Below, one piece after another: positions 15,926 through 24,657 of a stretch of DNA of 64,000 nucleotides. How positions within the stretch are numbered: the first letter of the stretch is position 1; each line of letters begins with the position of its first letter. The DNA comes from CAMLHU01 sp049680185. Its GTDB lineage: Bacteria > Gemmatimonadota > Gemmatimonadetes > Gemmatimonadales > GWC2-71-9. Position numbers and translations under genes: made by a program. The notes beneath the pieces are model-generated. The model was not told the origin of the DNA and searched no databases. It was given only the letters and a program-made list of their open reading frames with translations. The stretch spans positions 38,157-102,156 of the forward strand of contig JBAUHI010000020.1 of assembly GCA_049680185.1 (NCBI GenBank), read 5' to 3'.

Positions 15926-18586
15926 ATGACGACGGAACCCAAGCTGGTCTACTTCTTCGGTCAGGGGCGCGCCGAAGGTACGGCCGCGATGAAGGACATC
16001 CTCGGCGGGAAGGGCGCGGGCCTGGCCGAGATGACCAATATCGGCATCCCGGTGCCACCTGGATTCACCATCGCCAGCACGATGTGCCTTCCCTACCTCG
16101 AAAGCCGCACCTTCCCGCCCCGCCTCCAGCACCAGGTCGAGGACGCCCTGCAGCGGATCGAGGCCGCGACGGGCAAGTCCTTCGGATCATCGGACGACCC
16201 GCTCCTCGTCTCCGTCCGGTCGGGCGCCGCGGTATCCATGCCGGGCATGATGGAAACGATCCTCAACCTCGGGCTCAACGAGACCACGGTGGCCGGGGTG
16301 GAACGGCAGACCGGCAACGCCCGCTTTGCCTGGGACTCCTACCGCCGGTTCGTCCAGATGTACGGTGCCGTGGTGTTCGACCTCCCCAAGGCGGCGTTCG
16401 ACCAGTTGCTGGACGCCAAGAAGGCGGCGCGCAAGGTCGAGCGTGATATCGACCTGCCGGCCGAGGACCTCAAGGCCCTCACTGCAGAGTTCAAGGCGCA
16501 CATCACCAAGTCCACGGGGCGCCCCTTCCCCGAGGAGCCGATGGATCAGCTGTGGGGTGCGGTCACCGCGGTGTTCGAGAGCTGGAACACCCGCCGCGCC
16601 ATCGACTACCGGAAGCTGCACGGCATCCCGGACACGATGGGCACGGCCGTGAGCATCTGCACCATGGTCTTCGGCAACCTGGGCGAGGATTCCGGCACCG
16701 GTGTCGCGTTCAGCCGCGATCCCTCGACCGGTGCGGCGACGCTCTACGGCGAGTTCCTCTTGAACGCCCAGGGGGAGGACGTCGTCTCGGGCGCCCGGAC
16801 CCCGCTGGCGATCGCCCGCTTGGCCGAAACGATGCCCGCGGTCCACGACGAGCTGGTCCGGATGGCGCGTACGCTCGAACGCCACTTCCGCGACGTACAG
16901 GACATGGAATTCACCATCGAACGTGGCAAGCTCTTCATGCTGCAGTGCCGTCGAGCCCAGCGTACCGGGGCCGCCGCACTGCGGAGTGCGTGCGACATGG
17001 TGGACGAGGGCCTCATCAGCGAAGAAGAGGCGGTCGCGCGCGTCCCCCCCAACGATCTGAACCAGCTGCTCCACCCCACAATCGATCCCACCGCCGAGCT
17101 CGATCTCCTGACCACCGGGCTTCCGGCATCGCCGGGGGCGGCGTCGGGCGAGATCGTCTTTGACGCCGACGTCGCCGCCGAACGGGGCCGGAAGGGCGAT
17201 GCCGTCATCCTCGTCCGCCGGGAGACGAGCCCCGAGGACTTCCACGGCATGGTCGCCGCCAGGGCGATCCTGACCGCCCGGGGCGGGATGACCAGCCACG
17301 CGGCGGTCGTCGCCCGCGGGATGGGGAAGCCGTGCGTGGCGGGCGCCACCGACCTCGAGGTCGATGAGGACAAGGGCACGCTCACCGTCCGGGGCCGGAC
17401 CTTCGCAGCGGGCGCCTGGATCACGCTCGATGGCGCGACCGGCCGGGTCCTGGCCGGCCAGGCCAAGCTCTCGCCCCCTGCCCTCGACCAGTACTTCGAC
17501 CGGGTCCTCGGCTGGGCCGACCGGCTCCGCCACCTGCGGGTCCGGACCAACGCTGATACCCCTGCCGATGCGCACAAGGCGCGGGATTTCGGCGCCGAAG
17601 GGATCGGGCTCTGCCGCACCGAACATATGTTCTTCGAGGGGGACCGCATCACCGCGATGCGGGAGATGATCGTGGCCCAGGACCCGGCCGGCCGGAAGGC
17701 GGCGCTCGCGAAGCTCCTGCCCATGCAGCGGGGCGACTTCGAGTCGATCTTCCGCGCCATGGAGGGGTTCCCGGTCACCATCCGGCTCCTCGACCCGCCC
17801 CTGCACGAGTTCCTGCCGCACGAGCCGGAGGAGATCGCCCACCTGGCACGTGACCTCGGCACGCCGGTCGAGGAAATGACCCGCATCGTGCATTCGCTCG
17901 AAGAGGTGAACCCGATGCTTGGCTTGCGTGGTTGCCGGCTCGGGATCATCTACCCCGAGATCACCGCGATGCAGGCCCGCGCCATCTTCGAGGCCGCCTG
18001 CACCGTCGCGGCACGGGCCGGTCGGGTGATGCCCGAAGTGATGATCCCCCTCACCGCCAGCGTCGTCGAGTTCCGGATGCAGGCGTTGGTGGTGCGCCAG
18101 GTGGCGGAAGAGGTCTTCCGGGAGCGGCAGCTCATCGTCCCCTACCTGCTCGGAACGATGATCGAACTCCCGCGGGCCGCCCTCACCGCCGATGATATCG
18201 CCCGGGAGGCGCAGTTCTTCTCCTTCGGCACCAATGACCTCACCCAAACGACCTGGGGCTTGTCCCGTGATGACGCCGGCCGCTTCCTCCCGACCTACCT
18301 CGAGCGCAACATCATTGCGTCCGACCCCTTCCAGATCCTCGACCAGAAGGGGGTCGGCAAGTTGATCGAGATGGCCTGCAAGCTCGGCCGCACTACGCGG
18401 CCCGACCTCAAGCTCGGTATCTGCGGCGAGCATGGCGGCGAGCCGAGCTCGATCGCGTTCTGCGATGCGCTGGGCATGAACTACGTGAGTTGTTCACCGT
18501 TCCGGGTGCCGATCGCCCGGCTCGCCGCGGCCCAGGCGGCGCTGGCGGAACGCGGCACGATGGATCGGACGAGGGCCAGCCTGTGA
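15926..18586 (+). CDS. ppdK: Pyruvate, phosphate dikinase
   Basis: Interconverts pyruvate, ATP and phosphate with PEP, AMP and PPi; depending on the direction it serves gluconeogenesis or PPi-dependent glycolysis. The 886-aa length matches the bacterial enzyme. The ATP-grasp N-domain is at residues 1-340, the phosphohistidine is His458 in GGMTSHAAVVARG, and the C-terminal PEP/pyruvate barrel carries Cys833 in GICGEHGG and GTNDLTQTTWG. Its position between purF and purE, sharing a GTGA overlap with purE, is unusual; the AMP/PPi link to nucleotide metabolism may be relevant but is inference. Confidence 0.95.
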   Translation: MTTEPKLVYFFGQGRAEGTAAMKDILGGKGAGLAEMTNIGIPVPPGFTIASTMCLPYLESRTFPPRLQHQVEDALQRIEAATGKSFGSSDDPLLVSVRSGAAVSMPGMMETILNLGLNETTVAGVERQTGNARFAWDSYRRFVQMYGAVVFDLPKAAFDQLLDAKKAARKVERDIDLPAEDLKALTAEFKAHITKSTGRPFPEEPMDQLWGAVTAVFESWNTRRAIDYRKLHGIPDTMGTAVSICTMVFGNLGEDSGTGVAFSRDPSTGAATLYGEFLLNAQGEDVVSGARTPLAIARLAETMPAVHDELVRMARTLERHFRDVQDMEFTIERGKLFMLQCRRAQRTGAAALRSACDMVDEGLISEEEAVARVPPNDLNQLLHPTIDPTAELDLLTTGLPASPGAASGEIVFDADVAAERGRKGDAVILVRRETSPEDFHGMVAARAILTARGGMTSHAAVVARGMGKPCVAGATDLEVDEDKGTLTVRGRTFAAGAWITLDGATGRVLAGQAKLSPPALDQYFDRVLGWADRLRHLRVRTNADTPADAHKARDFGAEGIGLCRTEHMFFEGDRITAMREMIVAQDPAGRKAALAKLLPMQRGDFESIFRAMEGFPVTIRLLDPPLHEFLPHEPEEIAHLARDLGTPVEEMTRIVHSLEEVNPMLGLRGCRLGIIYPEITAMQARAIFEAACTVAARAGRVMPEVMIPLTASVVEFRMQALVVRQVAEEVFRERQLIVPYLLGTMIELPRAALTADDIAREAQFFSFGTNDLTQTTWGLSRDDAGRFLPTYLERNIIASDPFQILDQKGVGKLIEMACKLGRTTRPDLKLGICGEHGGEPSSIAFCDALGMNYVSCSPFRVPIARLAAAQAALAERGTMDRTRASL

Positions 18587-19086
18587 GCGCCACCCCACAG
18601 CCGCTCGTCGGCATCGTGATGGGTTCCGATACCGACTGGGAAACGCTGGAACACGCTGCGAAGACGCTGGCCGAGTTCGGGGTCCCGTTCGAGCATCGGG
18701 TGGTCTCGGCCCATCGGACACCCGATCTGCTGACCGGATACGCCCGTGATGCCCGCGGGCGGGGGCTCGCGTGCATCATCGCCGGCGCCGGTGGGGCGGC
18801 GCACCTGCCGGGTATGCTCGCCTCCCACACCACCGTGCCTGTACTGGGCGTTCCGGTCCGGTCGCGCGCCCTCCAGGGACTCGATTCCCTGCTCTCGATC
18901 GTGCAGATGCCGGCCGGGATCCCGGTCGCCACCTTTGCCATCGGCGAGGCTGGCGCCAGGAACGCGGCGCTCTTTGCCGTGGCGCTCCTCGCCCGCACTG
19001 ATTCCGCGCTTCAGGCCCGGCTCGACGACTTCCGCGCCCGGCAAACCGCGAACGTGCTCGCCAAGTCGCTCCCTCCCGTCCCGTGA
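18583..19086 (+). CDS. purE: N5-carboxyaminoimidazole ribonucleotide mutase
   Basis: Converts N5-CAIR, made by the PurK encoded next, to CAIR. The 167-aa protein is a class I PurE with GIVMGSDTDWE at the start, the VSAHRTPD active-site loop and GAGGAAHLPGM. Start GTG at 18583 overlaps the ppdK stop; the stop overlaps the purK GTG. An upstream extension within ppdK has no similarity to the family. Confidence 0.94.
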   Translation: MSATPQPLVGIVMGSDTDWETLEHAAKTLAEFGVPFEHRVVSAHRTPDLLTGYARDARGRGLACIIAGAGGAAHLPGMLASHTTVPVLGVPVRSRALQGLDSLLSIVQMPAGIPVATFAIGEAGARNAALFAVALLARTDSALQARLDDFRARQTANVLAKSLPPVP

Positions 19087-20213
19087 TCCTTCCCGGTTCC
19101 ACCCTCGGCATGCTCGGCGGCGGTCAGCTGGGCCGGATGTTCACGCTCACTGCCCGCGAGATGGGCTACAAAGTCCTGGTCCTGGACCCCGACCCGGACA
19201 GCCCCGCCGGCCAGGTGGCCGACCTGCACCTGCAGCGTCCCTACACCGATCCTGGTGCGATCGAGCGGATCATCCAGCACTGCGCTGCGGTGACCACCGA
19301 GTTCGAGAACGTCCCCGCGGACGTGCTCACCGTGCTGGCGGTCCGGCTCCCGGTGCGCCCAGGTGCCAAGGCCGTCGCCGCCGCACAGGACCGGATCTCG
19401 GAGAAGACCTTCCTGCAGAACAATGGATTCGCCACCGTCGGGTTCCATCCGCTGCGGACGGCTGCCGACGTCGAGGTCGCCACGAGCGTGGTCCCGGGAC
19501 CGTGGATCGTCAAGACGGCGCGCCTTGGCTATGACGGCAAGGGCCAGGCGCGCGTGGCGACGGCCGCCGCGGCCCTGAAGGCATTCGAGGCGGCCGGTAG
19601 CGTGGAGTGCATCCTTGAACAGCAGGTGCCGCTCGATCTCGAAGTGTCGGTGGTGCTGGCCCGAGGGGTGGATGGCCGGACGGCGGTCTTCCCGGCCGGC
19701 GAGAACGTGCACCATCGTGGCATCCTGTCGACCACGACCGTTCCCGCCAGGCTTCCCGGCCAGCTGGGCTCGCAGGCGACCGAGATCGCCATCGGCATCG
19801 CGGACGCACTCGAATACGTCGGCGTGCTCGGGGTCGAGATGTTCCTGACTGACGGCAAGCTTCTGGTGAATGAGATCGCACCCCGGCCCCACAACTCGGG
19901 GCACTGGACCCAGGACGCCGCGGCAAGCTCCCAGTTCGAGCAGCAGGTCCGGACGCTCTGCGGACTTCCCCTCGGCGATCCGCGCGTGCTCACCCCCGTG
20001 ACGATGGTCAATATTCTAGGGGACGCCTGGGACCGGGGTGAGCCCGACTGGGGCGCCGCGCTCGCCGATGCCGGCGTCAAGCTGCACCTCTACTCCAAGA
20101 ACCAACCGCGCCCCGGCCGCAAAATGGGGCACCTGAACGTGCTGGGGGGCAATGCCGCCGAGACCCTGCGCCGCGCCCACCGGGCGCTCCGGGTCCTGAG
20201 CCGAGGAGATTGA
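19083..20213 (+). CDS. purK: N5-carboxyaminoimidazole ribonucleotide synthetase
   Basis: ATP-grasp enzyme that carboxylates AIR with bicarbonate. The 376-aa protein begins LGMLGGGQLGRM, the nucleotide-binding motif, has TTEFENVP, KTARLGYDGKGQ and ends with the NEIAPRPHNSGHWT motif characteristic of PurK. Start is GTG at 19083. It is the last gene of the rightward purine series; the following gene has its own promoter. Confidence 0.95.
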   Translation: MILPGSTLGMLGGGQLGRMFTLTAREMGYKVLVLDPDPDSPAGQVADLHLQRPYTDPGAIERIIQHCAAVTTEFENVPADVLTVLAVRLPVRPGAKAVAAAQDRISEKTFLQNNGFATVGFHPLRTAADVEVATSVVPGPWIVKTARLGYDGKGQARVATAAAALKAFEAAGSVECILEQQVPLDLEVSVVLARGVDGRTAVFPAGENVHHRGILSTTTVPARLPGQLGSQATEIAIGIADALEYVGVLGVEMFLTDGKLLVNEIAPRPHNSGHWTQDAAASSQFEQQVRTLCGLPLGDPRVLTPVTMVNILGDAWDRGEPDWGAALADAGVKLHLYSKNQPRPGRKMGHLNVLGGNAAETLRRAHRALRVLSRGD

Positions 20214-20230
20214 TCGGCACGCCGTGTGCA

Positions 20231-20259
20231 TTGCGCGGCCGCGGATCGTCCAGTACAGT
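20231..20259 (+). promoter_or_regulatory. Promoter of the secreted-protein gene at 20293
   Basis: TTGCGC (20231-20236), a 17-base spacer and TACAGT (20254-20259) give a start near 20266 and a leader of about 27 bases carrying GGAGG at the right distance from the ATG at 20293. Confidence 0.5.
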
Positions 20260-20292
20260 GTTGTCAGGGATCAGCCCCTGCCCGGAGGTTCC

Positions 20293-20946
20293 ATGCGCTC
20301 CAGTCTTCCCCTCGCGGCCTGCATCATCCTCGCCGCTGCGCCCACCGTCGGTCACGCCCAGGCCACCAAGCCGTTGCCCCCCGGGGTCTACTTCCTCTGG
20401 AGTCCGCCCGGCCCACGGACGGTGTACGTCGGGCAGACACTCCCCAACTTCGATTGGGTGGCGCAGCAGGGGGGACGATCCAACAGCTACGGCTTGGCGA
20501 TGCCCCGAGCGATGGACGCCGATGCGGAGGTCAGGGACGCCGCCTACCGCGTGGCCGATCATCCGAAGACGTCCGCCTTCCTCGGCCAGATGTGGTTCCG
20601 CCTTGCCCCCACGACCTCGCATCCCAGCGCACCGGATCTCCACCTCTCGGGCAACGACTATGTGGTCGCCGGCGCTCCGGTGACGCTCTGGATCTCCAAT
20701 GAGTCGGTCACGGCAGATGACCCGATATTCGTGAGCGTCAAGGTGGACCCGGCGTCCGGTCTGGCGGGTGACACAGGGCCGATCTATGCGACGACCACCG
20801 GCGCAGTGCCACCGGGAGGATTCGGATCCAGGCTCCAGGTCGGCATCCCGGCCCTGCCCGCGGGCGCATACCTCGTGTCGATCGAGGCCCGGGACGTCGC
20901 CACCGGCAGGCGGAGCACCAGCACCCGGACGCTCATCGTCCAATAG
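20293..20946 (+). CDS. Secreted protein of unknown function
   Basis: I do not recognise a family. The 217-aa product starts with a clear signal peptide (about residues 1-21, hydrophobic LPLAACIILAAAP and cleavage near VGHAQA). The mature part begins with a PPGVYFLWSPPGPRTVYVGQ segment and ends in a beta-rich region (VTLWISNESV, GAYLVSIEARDVATGR) resembling an immunoglobulin-like or carrier-type sandwich. There is no lipobox and no membrane helix. GGAGG lies 5 bases before the chosen ATG. It is monocistronic: its own promoter upstream, a strong hairpin terminator 20 bases downstream. Confidence 0.7.
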   Translation: MRSSLPLAACIILAAAPTVGHAQATKPLPPGVYFLWSPPGPRTVYVGQTLPNFDWVAQQGGRSNSYGLAMPRAMDADAEVRDAAYRVADHPKTSAFLGQMWFRLAPTTSHPSAPDLHLSGNDYVVAGAPVTLWISNESVTADDPIFVSVKVDPASGLAGDTGPIYATTTGAVPPGGFGSRLQVGIPALPAGAYLVSIEARDVATGRRSTSTRTLIVQ

Positions 20947-20966
20947 GCCGTCGTCCCGGCCACGCG

Positions 20967-21000
20967 AACGGGCCCGTTGCCAGATGGCAGCGGGCCCGTT
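20967..21000. terminator. Bidirectional hairpin terminator between the secreted-protein gene and ssrA
   Basis: A 15-bp stem (20967-20981 with 20986-21000, one G-U pair) closed by the 4-base loop AGAT, containing ACGGGCCCG in each arm. There is no T-run on either side, but the convergent position between a plus-strand gene and the minus-strand tmRNA and the very stable stem support a shared terminator. Confidence 0.7.
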
Positions 21001-21016
21001 CAGCTGTGCGTCGAAG

Positions 21017-21375
21017 TGGAGGCGCAGGGAATCGAACCCTGGTCCGAATTTGCTTCCAGAACCGCGCCTACGTGCGTAGGCCATGCTCTTCGCGTCTCCC
21101 CGATCCGGCGCACAGCCGGCCGTGCCGGGGACCAGCCCCTGAGATCTCGCTTGCGCCGGCAGGGCGACGGCGTTCGCCAGCCCGGATTTTCGATCCGATG
21201 GCGGCGCCCCGGACGGGCTCCGTTCATCGGAGGTGCTTAAGCGAGCTTAGCTCAGCTTAGGCAGCCATTGCCAAGTTGGAGTTGGCAGATGAAACGTTCC
21301 AAGCGGTTTATCCAGGGACTTGGACCTGGGCACGCAGCGATTCGTTCACCAAACCCGTCGAAGCCGATCGCCCCC
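21017..21375 (-). ncRNA. ssrA: tmRNA (transfer-messenger RNA)
   Basis: Rescues stalled ribosomes and tags incomplete proteins. On the minus strand the 5' end GGGGGCGATCGGCTTCGACG and the 3' end GGTTCGATTCCCTGCGCCTCCA form the tRNA-like part; the acceptor stem is GGGGGCG paired with CGCCTCC (one G-U) with discriminator A, and CCA is not encoded. The tag reading frame (21286-21257) encodes ANSNLAMAA followed by TAA, matching the usual A-N-x-N-...-A-A pattern. About 359 nt, the normal one-piece size. It lies just downstream of the diguanylate cyclase gene on the same strand but has its own promoter. Confidence 0.93.
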
Positions 21376-21385
21376 GACGGAGCGA

Positions 21386-21414
21386 AGGATACCCGCCCGG
21401 ACCGCCGGACTCAA
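21386..21414 (-). promoter_or_regulatory. Candidate ssrA promoter
   Basis: Minus-strand TTGAGT (21414-21409), a 17-base spacer and TATCCT (21391-21386) end 10 bases before the mature tmRNA 5' end. The -35 box overlaps the stop codon of the diguanylate cyclase gene. Confidence 0.45.
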
Positions 21415-22811
21415 GCCGTCGTGGTCGGCGCCGCGGACACACGGTTGCGGCCGTGCTGCTTGGAGACGTAAAGCGCGGCATCGGCCTGCATCTCCAGGTT
21501 CTGCCGACTCGGGCTCGTTTCCGGCCACGCCGCCACCCCGAACGACGCGGTCAGCGGGTGCCGATGACCCTGCCACATCCACTGCCCATCTGCCAGCGCC
21601 GCCCGGATGCGCTCTGCCACCTGCGTTCCCAGGGCCAACCCTGCGCCCGGGGCCCAGACCGCGAACTCCTCCCCACCTACGCGTGCGGCCACGTCCGAGC
21701 CCCGGACCTGCTCCTGCAACACGCCGGAAAAATGGACCAATGCCGCATCACCCGCGGGATGGCCCAGCGCGTCGTTCAAGGCCTTGAACCGGTCGAGGTC
21801 GGCGTAGATGAGCGCGCCCGAATTGACACCGACCCGGTTCATCGCCGACTGCAGCCCGCGCCGGTTGACCAGCCCGGTCAACGGGTCGGTCGTGGCCGAA
21901 GCGGTCACTGCCTCGGTGGCGAGCGCCAGACCGAGGCGGGGTGCCGCGCGGGACAACGTGAGCGTCACGGCGCTCAGCTGGCTGGCGCTCAGGTCGTGGT
22001 TGTGCGGCAGGCTGATCGCAGCGGCGCCGACCACCCGGTGGTCGTGCTCGATCGGCAGTACCAGGACCGCCAACCCGCGTTGCCGTCGATCGGCCACGAC
22101 GTTCCCTGCCGGGTCGTGGGTCGTGTGCAGCTGCGCCAACTCCCCCCGTGCCACCCGCGCCAGCGGGCTCTCCGCCGGCAGCGGCACGTTGAGCAACCGC
22201 CGATCGGAGCGGATCGAGGCCCCGATGATGCGGACCGCCCCTCCATCGACCGCCGCGACCAGTGCTTCGGTGTTGAGGGCCCGTTCCAGCTCGAAGGCCA
22301 GCGCCAGCCCCACCGTCCCCGGCGATTCCGCGATGAGGGTGCGCTCGGAAGACCACGTCTCCGCGACCCCTCGATACGCGAGCGCCTCCAGCAGGACCCG
22401 CAGGTCGTCACGGACCGCGTCGAGGATGGCCGGGTCGACGCCGGCCGGGAACAGGATCCCGGCCACCCGGCTCCCCAGCACCTCCGCCACGAGCACGCCG
22501 CCGTCCAGCCGCTCCACCGTGGGTCCACCACCCGGTGCCGCCAGACGCAGTCGGCTGATCACGACCTCCTCGTCCCGCGCGCTCACGTGGTCTTCGTCCA
22601 CGGCCCGCTCCGGGATCGCATCCTCCGCCGTTCCACTTCGTCCCACCGCCCACACCCCGAGCGCTCCGTGGGCCGCCCGCAGCCACCGTACCGCCGGCGC
22701 CGGCAGCATCACGTTGCGACCCGGCCCGCCAAGCGACTTCGACCGGCCACCCAGCCACCGAGCCAGGACGAACCCGATCCCGAACGCGAGCAGGACCGCG
22801 ATGACGGTCAC
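21411..22811 (-). CDS. Membrane-anchored diguanylate cyclase (GGDEF)
   Basis: Synthesises cyclic-di-GMP. Of 466 aa, residues 1-18 form a single N-terminal membrane segment; residues about 140-295 resemble a GAF-like sensory region (LVLPIEHDHRVVGAAAISLP); the C-terminal GGDEF domain starts at TTDPLTGLVNRRG and carries an intact GGEEF active site preceded five residues earlier by RGSD, the RxxD inhibitory site, so product inhibition is expected. Start is GTG at 22811 overlapping larB by 4 bases. No EAL domain is present. The coupling to larB and dusB suggests an envelope or metabolic signal, but the input is unknown. Confidence 0.9.
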   Translation of the reverse strand: MTVIAVLLAFGIGFVLARWLGGRSKSLGGPGRNVMLPAPAVRWLRAAHGALGVWAVGRSGTAEDAIPERAVDEDHVSARDEEVVISRLRLAAPGGGPTVERLDGGVLVAEVLGSRVAGILFPAGVDPAILDAVRDDLRVLLEALAYRGVAETWSSERTLIAESPGTVGLALAFELERALNTEALVAAVDGGAVRIIGASIRSDRRLLNVPLPAESPLARVARGELAQLHTTHDPAGNVVADRRQRGLAVLVLPIEHDHRVVGAAAISLPHNHDLSASQLSAVTLTLSRAAPRLGLALATEAVTASATTDPLTGLVNRRGLQSAMNRVGVNSGALIYADLDRFKALNDALGHPAGDAALVHFSGVLQEQVRGSDVAARVGGEEFAVWAPGAGLALGTQVAERIRAALADGQWMWQGHRHPLTASFGVAAWPETSPSRQNLEMQADAALYVSKQHGRNRVSAAPTTTA

Positions 22812-23578
22812 GTGGCCGCCGTCGTCCGCTGCAGGATCCGGCGGGCCGCCATCGCCGCGCCGAAGCCGTTGTCGATGTTGACCACGGTGACCCCCGCCGC
22901 GCAGGAATTGAGCATTCCGAGGAGTGCCGCCAGCCCGCCGAATGCTGCCCCGTATCCGACGCTCGTCGGCACCGCAATGACCGGCACGCCGACCAGGCCG
23001 CCCACGACGCTCGGCAATGCACCCTCCATTCCCGCCACCACGATCACCACCGCCGCCTCACGGAGCTGGTCGCCCGCCGCGAGGATCCGATGCAACCCCG
23101 CCACCCCCACGTCGATGAGCTTGCGGCCCCGGTGTCCCAGCGCCTGAAGGGCCACGAACGCTTCCTCTGCCACCGGCAGGTCGCTCGTCCCCGCGGCGAC
23201 CACCAGCGTGAGCGGGCCATCGGCCAGCCGGGCATCGGCCTCGGGTGTGTGCAGCCACAACGTCCGCGCGAGCTCGTTCCACTCCACCGCCGGAAAACGC
23301 TCACGGATCGCGGCCGCATGTTCGTCGGTGGCACGCGTGCCAAGGAACCCGCCCGAGACGTTGGCGAGACGTTCCGCGATCGCGACGACCTGGTGCGGGG
23401 TCTTTCGCTCGCAGAAGATCACCTCGGGCTGCCCCTGGCGGAGCTCGCGATGATGATCGACCTGCGCGAATTCGAGTTGGGAAACTGGAAAGTCACGGAG
23501 CCGCTCCAGCGCATCGGCCGGTGCCAGGCGGCCCGCGGCCACCTCCGCGAGCAGCGACCGGAGTGCCTCGGGGTTCAC
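22808..23578 (-). CDS. larB: LarB-type pyridinium-3,5-biscarboxylate mononucleotide synthase (PurE-like)
   Basis: First enzyme of the nickel-pincer nucleotide cofactor used by lactate racemase and related enzymes; it carboxylates nicotinate adenine dinucleotide. The 256-aa protein has the family layout: an N-terminal helical part (EALRSLLAEVAAG-LAPADALERL, VIFCERKTP) and a C-terminal PurE-like domain with VVAAGTSDLPVAEEA, VVAGMEGALPSVVGGLV and VPTSVGYGAAFGGLAALLGMLNSCA. Start GTG at 23578 overlaps dusB. No larA, larC or larE lies in the window, so the user of the cofactor is not visible. Name is by motif recognition. Confidence 0.85.
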   Translation of the reverse strand: MNPEALRSLLAEVAAGRLAPADALERLRDFPVSQLEFAQVDHHRELRQGQPEVIFCERKTPHQVVAIAERLANVSGGFLGTRATDEHAAAIRERFPAVEWNELARTLWLHTPEADARLADGPLTLVVAAGTSDLPVAEEAFVALQALGHRGRKLIDVGVAGLHRILAAGDQLREAAVVIVVAGMEGALPSVVGGLVGVPVIAVPTSVGYGAAFGGLAALLGMLNSCAAGVTVVNIDNGFGAAMAARRILQRTTAAT

Positions 23579-24576
23579 GCCACCTGCGCGGTGGCCAGCT
23601 GACCCTGGCGATCGTCGAGGTAGGTCGAGAAGATGCGCTCCGCGTCGGCCATGGTCTCGACCTGGAAGAGCCGCTGCCGGAGTTCGCTGGATCCGTGCAG
23701 GCCCTTGGTGTACCAGCCGAAGTGCTTGCGGAACTCGATGACCGTGCGGCGACCGTCCCCCTGGAGCCGCTGGGCAAGCCGAGCATGCTCGAGCGCCACG
23801 CCGAAGCGTTCCGCGACGCTCGGCGCCGCCGGGCGAGGGTCGCCCGCGAGCAGGGCGTGCGCATCCCGGAAGAGCCACGGATTCCCGAACGCGCCGCGCC
23901 CCACCATGATCGCGTCGCACCCGGTGTGCCGGTGCATCCGCACCACGTCGTCGGCGGTCTGGATATCGCCGTTGCCGATGACCGGGATCGAGAGCGCCGC
24001 CTTGACCCGCGCGATCTCGTCCCAGTTGGCCGATCCGCTGAACATCTGGGTGCGGGTCCGGGCGTGGAGCGTGAAGGCCCGGGCGCCGGCGTCCTGCATC
24101 CGGAGGGCGATCCCCACCGGATCGCGCTGTTCGTCGCTCCAGCCGCTGCGGGTCTTGACCGTCACCGGCAGGTGGGTCGCGGCGACGCAGGCCCGGATGA
24201 TCCGATCCACGAGCTCCAGGTCACGCAGGCACCCCGAGCCGCCGTTGCGCTGGACGACCTTCTTGACCGGGCACCCGAAGTTGATGTCGATGAAGTCGGG
24301 TCGGTACGCTTCGGTAACGAGCGCGGTCGCCTCGGCCATCGCGGCCGGGTCCGCGCCGTAGATCTGGATCCCGATCGGCCGCTCGCACTCCTCGAACTCC
24401 GCGCCTTCGAGCGTGTTCTTGATCCGGCGCCGGATGGCCTCGGAGGAGAGGAATTCGGAGAGCACGACGTCCGCCCCCATCCGCCGGCTGATCTGGCGGA
24501 ACGGCGCCTCGGAGACCCCCGCCATCGGGGCCAGCAAGAGCGGCACGGCGCTCCCGGAAGGATAGGGCAACTTCAT
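23575..24576 (-). CDS. dusB: tRNA-dihydrouridine synthase (DusB-type)
   Basis: FMN enzyme reducing uridine in the tRNA D-loop. The 333-aa protein begins LLLAPMAGVSEAPFR, has DINFGCPVKKVV and catalytic Cys116 in GGSGCL, followed by VTVKTRSGW, HARTRTQMFSG, the FMN-phosphate loop IGNGDIQT and GRGAFGNPW. The ATG at 24576 fits the family N-terminus; the frame is open beyond, over the divergent EIIA gene. First gene of a leftward operon with larB and the diguanylate cyclase. Confidence 0.92.
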   Translation of the reverse strand: MKLPYPSGSAVPLLLAPMAGVSEAPFRQISRRMGADVVLSEFLSSEAIRRRIKNTLEGAEFEECERPIGIQIYGADPAAMAEATALVTEAYRPDFIDINFGCPVKKVVQRNGGSGCLRDLELVDRIIRACVAATHLPVTVKTRSGWSDEQRDPVGIALRMQDAGARAFTLHARTRTQMFSGSANWDEIARVKAALSIPVIGNGDIQTADDVVRMHRHTGCDAIMVGRGAFGNPWLFRDAHALLAGDPRPAAPSVAERFGVALEHARLAQRLQGDGRRTVIEFRKHFGWYTKGLHGSSELRQRLFQVETMADAERIFSTYLDDRQGQLATAQVA

Positions 24577-24620
24577 GTGGGGAAAATACTTGCCCGCGCC
24601 CGGCCCGGCAACGCGGCGCG

Positions 24621-24650
24621 TTGACGCCGCGTGGCGAAGGCCATTAGCTT
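24621..24650 (+). promoter_or_regulatory. Promoter of the EIIA-like gene, probably leaderless
   Basis: TTGACG (24621-24626), an 18-base spacer and TAGCTT (24645-24650), followed 7 bases later by the ATG at 24658. The transcript should begin at about the start codon. Confidence 0.45.
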
Positions 24651-24657
24651 GCCCGAT

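Noticed and set aside
16187..18433. A 748-codon open frame on the minus strand opposite ppdK
   Set aside because: ppdK is certain from motifs and length; the opposite frame shows only Arg/Gly/Asp-rich shadow composition.
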